NCBI GenBank assembly: GCA_036768485.1
Contig: JAVLUZ010000154.1
Coordinates: 28,345,103-28,409,102, forward strand
Reading direction: 5' to 3'
DNA length: 64,000 nt
Origin: Mermis nigrescens
Taxonomy: Eukaryota; Nematoda; Enoplea; Mermithida; Mermithidae
Shown here: positions 59,901-64,000 of the stretch, one piece after another
Layout of the letters: each line of letters begins with the position of its first letter
Position numbering within the stretch: position 1 is the stretch's first letter
Notes under the pieces: generated by a model
Told to the model about the DNA's origin: nothing
Databases searched by the model: none
The model's input: the letters and a program-made list of their open reading frames with translations, nothing else
Position numbers and translations under genes: made by a program

Positions 59901-60072
59901 TACTTGGTTCTATTTTTGTAACAAAACGCTTTTTCAAACAAACACCCGAAACAAACTTAAAAATAAATCAGCAAACCTGTAAGGTTTTTGCTGTAATGTT
60001 CCAGGGCGAATTGGGCGATTTGTGTGGGGTAATGATACGGTTCTGATGCCCATTGGACGGAAAGGGGGACGC
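44647..60072 (-). CDS. GLCE: D-glucuronyl C5-epimerase (heparan sulfate biosynthesis), 3' five exons
   Basis: Golgi enzyme that epimerises D-glucuronic to L-iduronic acid in N-sulfated heparosan during heparan sulfate/heparin synthesis. Five exons (59977-60072, about 58886-59332, 49284-49549, 47314-47488, 44647-44987) join with phases 1,1,0,1 into 441 residues covering the end of the N-terminal part, the beta-rich middle and the helical C-terminal domain. Diagnostic motifs: PLSVQW and [43 protein letters not shown] and [52 protein letters not shown]; the C-terminus KGKRAKHN matches vertebrate enzymes. Human reads PGWYSAMAQ where this protein has PGWR. The N-terminal anchor exons must lie beyond 60072; nothing convincing was found up to 64000. 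The last intron ends in a tandem repeat that duplicates the splice acceptor. Confidence 0.96.
44973..45534. repeat. Eight-copy ~70-bp tandem repeat spanning a splice acceptor
   Basis: Copies begin with (t)aatacgaaagtgcct at 44973, 45041, 45111, 45181, 45251, 45325, 45395 and 45465, so the period is 68, 70, 70, 70, 74, 70 and 70. Units 2/3 and 4/5 alternate, suggesting a 140-bp higher-order step. The first unit includes the 3' splice site and first ~15 nt of the last C5-epimerase exon; several further units read CAG or TAG followed by GCACTTTCGTATT on the minus strand. The last unit fades out near 45534. Confidence 0.93.
45828..46078 (+). mobile_element. hAT-type MITE family C
   Basis: Runs acgtgggcagcaccaaaatt ... 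ccccacgcccaggtttg, in the last C5-epimerase intron. Flanking 8-mers do not match well. Confidence 0.65.
46403..46588 (+). mobile_element. hAT-type MITE family A, 186 bp
   Basis: Begins caggggcggatttaggggg. Flanked by gatggcag (46395-46402) and gatggaag (46589-46596), 7 of 8 identical. Confidence 0.8.
46836..47094 (+). mobile_element. hAT-type MITE family C
   Basis: Runs ggtgggcggcatcgaaattc ... aaactccccccacgtcc. It is the second family C copy in the last C5-epimerase intron. Confidence 0.6.
47314..47488 (-). CDS. GLCE: C5-epimerase internal exon (ALRAT...[10 protein letters not shown])
   Basis: 175 nt: acceptor CTCTCCCTTAG, donor GTAAAT. It reads [24 protein letters not shown] and [10 protein letters not shown], corresponding to GQAISTLVRAYLLTKD...[10 protein letters not shown] in human. 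Confidence 0.94.
47800..48540. repeat. Two family D repeats, adjacent and inverted
   Basis: The copy at 48185-48540 carries ggcgcttcgcgccatatactc and Ttttgactat; the preceding one (about 47800-48175) shares parts of the family in the other orientation. They lie in a C5-epimerase intron. Confidence 0.5.
49284..49549 (-). CDS. GLCE: C5-epimerase internal exon (start of helical domain)
   Basis: Acceptor GGCGTAG and donor GTGCGA, phase 0 end. It encodes [19 protein letters not shown] and [15 protein letters not shown], aligned with FFAASDWLVRNQDEKGGW and PGWYSAMAQ of the human enzyme. G+C is strikingly high (poly-Arg/Ala/Gly codons) compared with the flanks. The intron upstream is about 9.3 kb. 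Confidence 0.92.
49869..50633. mobile_element. hAT-type element with GC-rich palindromic ends, 765 bp
   Basis: Ends tagagctgtgccggggcc and ggccccggcacagctcta are perfect inverted repeats. Flanks atagaaat (49861-49868) and atggaaat (50634-50641) match at 7 of 8. A family C copy (about 50210-50450) is nested inside. Confidence 0.85.
50803..51055 (+). mobile_element. hAT-type MITE family C
   Basis: Runs cgtgggcggcaccaaattct ... taccccc-aaacctttcacccc. It is followed by a (GT)n/(G)n run. Confidence 0.6.
51350..52450. repeat. Cluster of family D and related MITE-like repeats
   Basis: Family D cores at about 51390 (agggcgcgaagagccgaaaat) and 52290 (tggcgcgaagcgccggaaat), and a MITE-like copy at about 51505-51655. 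Confidence 0.5.
52745..55530 (+). repeat. Long repeat family LR, copy 3
   Basis: The longest uninterrupted copy: aacggaacacatctgggagg near 52800, successive ttacactcaat and gattacgaatctgac units, right end at about 54925, the gtctgtttcacgta segment near 55150, then an inverted copy of the right end at 55345-55530. It lies in the 9.3-kb C5-epimerase intron. Confidence 0.75.
56184..56385 (+). mobile_element. hAT-type MITE family A, 202 bp, perfect 8-bp TSD
   Basis: cagcgggcggatttaggg ... ggatccgccactg, flanked on both sides by atcagtcg. Confidence 0.92.
56878..57717 (-). mobile_element. hAT-type MITE family A, 840 bp, inverted
   Basis: cagtggcagatttag ... aaaatccgcccctg, flanked by tcggtgca and ccggtgca (7 of 8). 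It includes family D-like sequence (ggcgcgaagcgccggaaaat at 57318). Confidence 0.8.
56917..57109 (-). mobile_element. hAT-type MITE family C, 193 bp, perfect 8-bp TSD
   Basis: cacacctgggcgtgagg ... gccgcccacctatg, flanked on both sides by gaggcgat. Confidence 0.92.
57732..58882. other. Intron sequence of the C5-epimerase gene, AT-rich
   Basis: No repeat or coding feature assigned; 58380-58750 is extremely AT-rich. Confidence 0.45.
58886..59332 (-). CDS. GLCE: C5-epimerase internal exon (beta-rich middle)
   Basis: About 149 codons: [20 protein letters not shown] near the start, then [14 protein letters not shown] and [11 protein letters not shown] near the end, matching the IHYVSNAQLI...YYGIG region of the human protein. 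The acceptor is TTCAAG. The donor is weak: GTGGTC (exon end 58886) or GTCCAG (58883), both giving the required phase 1. Confidence 0.9.
59333..59976. other. Intron of the C5-epimerase gene, AT-rich
   Basis: 644 bp between two well-defined exons. Nothing else seen. Confidence 0.7.
59977..60072 (-). CDS. GLCE: C5-epimerase internal exon (PLSxQW...[10 protein letters not shown])
   Basis: 96 nt, acceptor AATTTTTAG, donor GTTTGC, entering with two bases of a split Gly codon and leaving phase 1. It is the first exon of this gene seen in the window. Confidence 0.93.
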
Positions 60073-61570
60073 CTAAAAATTTAGAAATCTAAAAGTAAAG
60101 TGGCTAATAGTAATATCAACCATAGTCCATTTCTTAAAACCTTTTGCATGCTAACCGATTTTCAGCGATCTAGCGAGTAGCTACAAAAGCGGTTTTTAGG
60201 CAGTATACTGTAATACAACTTCGCATGGTAAAACTACATAAGTTTATCAATCGCTATGCGCTCTGTCGTGATTGCTGCGTCGAGTTCAAACCACTTTGTA
60301 ATCTATTTTACGTCGACTCAAGAATTGTGATCCTTGCACAACATTTCGTAGAGAACAGACTATAGATTTTAACAATAAAATTTTGATAACTAGAAGTGTA
60401 ATAAAGGCATAGCTGGGCAATATTTACTGCAGCTGGTACCCAAAGCCCAATTTTTTTGGTTTGTGGCTCAGTCGTAAAAGCGGTTGTTCATAAAGCTTGT
60501 TAAAAATTGGCCGCCGGATTGCGGCCGATGATTCTATGGAAGTGCATCAGCGTGCATGAGATAGCTCGTTTAACCATTTAACAGTGTTTTCATAATATCC
60601 GAGTTAGTTACATTACCAATTGCTTACCTCCAGCATTACCGTGCATTGCACATGAAAGTTTCCTACTCATATCATCAGGTGCAACTGGCAGACCCTCTAG
60701 CTGACACCGGAGTTGCACACAGGTTGCACCTGTGCACCCAGGCTTGGATACAGGGTAGTCCAAAAAGCACTATCCGAGGTTTTTACGCCGCTATCTCAAG
60801 AACCAGAATAGTTGGGCACTTAAAATTTTTTTCAGTGGAGAGACAAAAAGATCTGCACTAAATTTAACATTTTCCAAACTCAATAGGCATAAAAGAGTTC
60901 AGTAGATGTTTTGCCTTGCACTTAATCAAAAGTAGGACGATTTTAGGATTTTAGGATTTTATTATTTTTAGGATTTTATTTTAGGTATTTTATTTTTTGG
61001 AGTTTACAACGCAGATGAAGAACGCTTTTGCAAAGAAAGTCTCTGCTAGATGTGCTTATAGCATAAATCATATTGAAAATGAGCAAAACACGATGTAAGC
61101 ATGCTAACTAAATTGAGAGCATGCCCATTTCAGGGGTCTGTAGACGATGTAGCGCCGCTGTGCCCCCCCCCGCACGATTCTTGGAGAGGACGAAAAGTTT
61201 GAAGTTGGATAACTCAACAAGATTTACAAAAATGGAGTAAAAAATTTTTAAAATTAAAATTGTTTTCAGTTATATTGAGGCAAATCCTGTATATAAATAA
61301 ATAATGCGCGAAGCATCCAAAAATTTTGTTACTTATTAGCTCAAAGAGTCCGCTGAAATCTATTCTAGCGGTATTTCAGTTACGCTTTGAGAATCTCCAA
61401 TTTCCTTCGGGGCCCTTGTAAAAAACATTCATAATAGCTAATGGTTCTATATTGCAAGGAAGCTCAGGTAGAACTTGTTTGTTGACTATTTACAGAATGT
61501 ATGCTTTATCTATTACTCAAAAAAAGAATCGATTGAATGAGCGGGTATTCGAAGAGGTGATTGAGAGCCG
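60073..61570. other. Upstream intron of the C5-epimerase gene, no exon recognised
   Basis: Mostly unique sequence; searched by eye for the preceding family motifs (FxWVxKYF, YHPDGxFxxF) without success. A family D-like piece lies near 61210-61340. Confidence 0.45.
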
Positions 61571-61576
61571 GATCCA

Positions 61577-61815
61577 TAAGTGGGCAGCATCTGAATTCTC
61601 AGGGGGGTGCGAGATTTTTCAAAGGTCTAAAAATGGTCATAAAAATGGTGCTATGGCGGAAATACCACCATTTTTATAGGTTACTCATCCAGTACTATCA
61701 ATCGGCATAAAAAATTGCGAAAAAAGAAAAATTTCAATTCTGGGAGTGGGAGTATTTTGGGTCCTGGGGGTGCTCAAACTTCTGGAGGTGCATACTCCCA
61801 AACCCCCCGCGCCGC
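61577..61815 (+). mobile_element. hAT-type MITE family C
   Basis: Runs aagtgggcagcatctgaatt ... aaaccccccgcgccg. Confidence 0.6.
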
Positions 61816-62082
61816 GATGTGGTCGGATCGGATGAGCAGTATTTATGTCAAAACGAGCGCTTTTGAAAGAGTTCGGAGACATCAGTTATACGGAATTTAA
61901 TATCACTGCAAGGTGCTTCATCCTTAATTCTAGCTTGGAAGCAGATGAGTGCAAAAGAAGCCAGCGTTGGATGCCGTTTTCCTATGTTTTCTACATTCGC
62001 TTCTCCCGATCGTATGTACCCCCTTCGCTAAAGGGTCACCCCTCAATGGCCCTCTGACCTTGTGCATCTACGATTCGGACCA

Positions 62083-62302
62083 TCCCTAGGCGTGGGGGGA
62101 TTCGGGTGGTATGCATGCAATCCCCAGAATTCCATTTTCGAAATTTTTTTTGTTTTCCCCCAATTTTTTAATGCCAATGGATAGCGCTCGATGAGAAACG
62201 TTGAAAAATAGTGTTTTTTCGCCATATCACCATTTTTAAGGCTATTTTTTACGCTTTGAAAGAAATCTTTGCACACCCCCCGAACTTTGGTGCCGCCCTA
62301 CC
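62083..62302 (-). mobile_element. hAT-type MITE family C, inverted
   Basis: Runs cctaggcgtggggggattcg ... aactttggtgccgccctacc. Confidence 0.65.
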
Positions 62303-62736
62303 TCGATTCGCTTTACTCGGACTGGCTCGCAAAAACCGCATTTGCCGAAGTTTTTCGACATGCTCCATCCATTTATGGTCATAAAATTCCCAACTTTTTT
62401 GAAAAAAAAATTTCTTCCACTTAAAAGACTATAAAAAGTGACATTTTTTAGTCACTTGCCGAGCCATAACTTGTGGAAAATACTTCCAGATCCGGCGCGA
62501 ATCGCCGAACCGCCCCCGTAAATGCGGTCCTGCCTTGCGTAGCCACTACATTCTAGAATATATGCCCACAAAAAATGACATGTCTAATTTCTTATTAGTC
62601 TTCTTAATTGCAATTTTATCACCATTAAATTTAAAAATATGAATTCCTATCATACCACAATAATTGAAGTCAGCAAAAATAAGTACATGTTTATTTAAGG
62701 ATTCAAATGACTATATAAACAGATATATGTAGCTTG

Positions 62737-62896
62737 CGGGCGGGGGCGGATTTAGGGGGCGGCCGCCCCTTATATGGCTCAAAATGGTGCGCTTTAAAAA
62801 TTAAGGATTTTTGAGCGATTTTTAGCGATTTTCGGGTTTAAAACGTGCTAATTTTTTCCGCCCCCCCCCCCTTAAAAAATCCTGGATCCGCCACTG
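62737..62896 (+). mobile_element. hAT-type MITE family A
   Basis: cgggcgggggcggatttag ... ctggatccgccactg. The target duplication is not clear. Confidence 0.7.
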
Positions 62897-63753
62897 TTTT
62901 TGCAGAGTGCTCAACCGCGTGCTATAGCGTTGCGCGAAAAATTCTCAAGAGGAATTCGTTTCCATATAATATAACTGGGAAAACCACATGATGGGATTAA
63001 CAGAAGCTTAGCTAAAAGACAAGTGTGGGCAACCAAAAATAGAATTTCGCTCATACCCAACTTGTCAGTAAAAAATAATTTTTACGCCTTCTGGGTCAAA
63101 TTTATCAAAAAAGATAATTTGCCCCCCTCCAAAAATTTTCGACAATCAAGGCAATAAATTGGAGAAGTCAAATGTGGGCAGAAAAAAAGAAAAAAGAAAG
63201 TTAACTGTCTCATCATTTGAGACCTACAAAATAGTAACTGAAATTCTATCCACACCACAAGTTGACTTTAGCTAAAAAATGTTTTTGGAGACTTTTAGCG
63301 ATTACACACCTATTTTCTGCGATTTTTATTTTCATTTTTTTCTGAAAAAATCGCAAATGCTTCAGGAAAGGGGACTACACGTGGAGGTGGAAGGTCCGGA
63401 CCCCCAAAATCTAGAATACCCCCTACAAATCGGTACCCATAATTGAATTTTTGCTTCCATTTTTGGCTGTTTGGCCCCATCGGACCCCAAGAATTTTGTT
63501 GCTGCGCATGTACGGTGATACCCTAACAGCAAGATCATGCATGGTACTAAGTAAAATCTACAGATACTCCGAAATTGTTAGATAATATAATGTAGTACTT
63601 AAGAGAAATGGCACGCGGATTAGAACACAGATATTAAAACGTTATGTAGTTAATAAGAGCAGCGGAACATAAATTTGGATTGTGTGCCGTGGTATGCGAA
63701 GATGTGTACGTAAAAACAGACAAAATCCATGAAGTTTCGTCATACGAGAAACA
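62897..63753. other. Upstream sequence, repeat-rich, no gene
   Basis: A MITE-like copy at about 63375-63520 (cacgtggaggtggaaggtcc ... ttgttgctgcgcatgtacgg). No coding feature. Confidence 0.45.
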
Positions 63754-63928
63754 CGGGGCGGATTCAGGGGGGCGGGGGCGGCCGCTTAACCCTCCCCATT
63801 GGCCCAAAATAGTGCGCAAAATTAAGGATTTTTGAGCGATTTTTAGCGATTTTCTGGTCAAAACGGCTAATTTTTCCGCCCAAAGTCTGGGTTCCGACCC
63901 CCTTAGGAAAATCCTGGATCCGCCACTG
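63754..63928 (+). mobile_element. hAT-type MITE family A, 175 bp, perfect 8-bp TSD
   Basis: cggggcggattcagggg ... ggatccgccactg, flanked on both sides by gagaaaca. Confidence 0.92.
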
Positions 63929-64000
63929 GAGAAACATTGTGGGTTCCAAAAAATTATCACCGTTCCTCGTCAAATTCTATATAAAGGCATAAAAAATATA

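Overview
The window looks like a gene-poor, AT-rich, repeat-packed stretch of an invertebrate animal genome. Genes are split into short exons with GT-AG introns of 0.6 to 9.3 kb. Exons are visibly richer in G+C than their surroundings, and the space between them is filled with microsatellites and short non-coding DNA transposons. An arthropod would fit, but nothing here fixes the phylum. All four protein genes I can reconstruct lie on the minus strand, so coordinates fall from 5' to 3' along each gene.

Left part (1-25.9 kb): two related, divergent nicotinic acetylcholine receptor-like (Cys-loop channel) subunit genes in tandem. The upstream one (25886 to 10601) is complete in eight exons with matching phases and encodes 458 residues. 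The second (7048 to 1628, running off the left edge) shows exons 1-4 with nearly the same sizes and splice phases. Both keep the fold of the family. The complete one has lost the vicinal cysteines, the loop-B tryptophan and the charged residue before M2 that normally make an acetylcholine-binding cation channel.

Middle (33.0-35.7 kb): a two-exon insulin-like peptide precursor with the conserved phase-1 intron in the C-peptide. It carries an additional cysteine in each chain at positions that could form a fourth disulfide. A U1 snRNA-like sequence with changes in its protein-binding loops lies at 43379-43536.

Right part (44.6-60.1 kb): the last five exons (441 residues) of heparosan-N-sulfate-glucuronate (D-glucuronyl) C5-epimerase. 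The first exons lie beyond 60072 and were not found. The 3' splice site and first bases of its last exon sit inside an eight-copy, ~70-bp tandem repeat, so the acceptor itself has been multiplied.

The rest is repeats: several short families with imperfect terminal inverted repeats and 8-bp target duplications (hAT type, some nested several deep), a long low-copy family with internal ~125-bp units present as three large same-orientation copies plus fragments, and long simple repeats. The four genes are not an operon and do not form a pathway; only the two receptor genes are clearly related. No mobile-element transposase, CRISPR array or tRNA was recognised.
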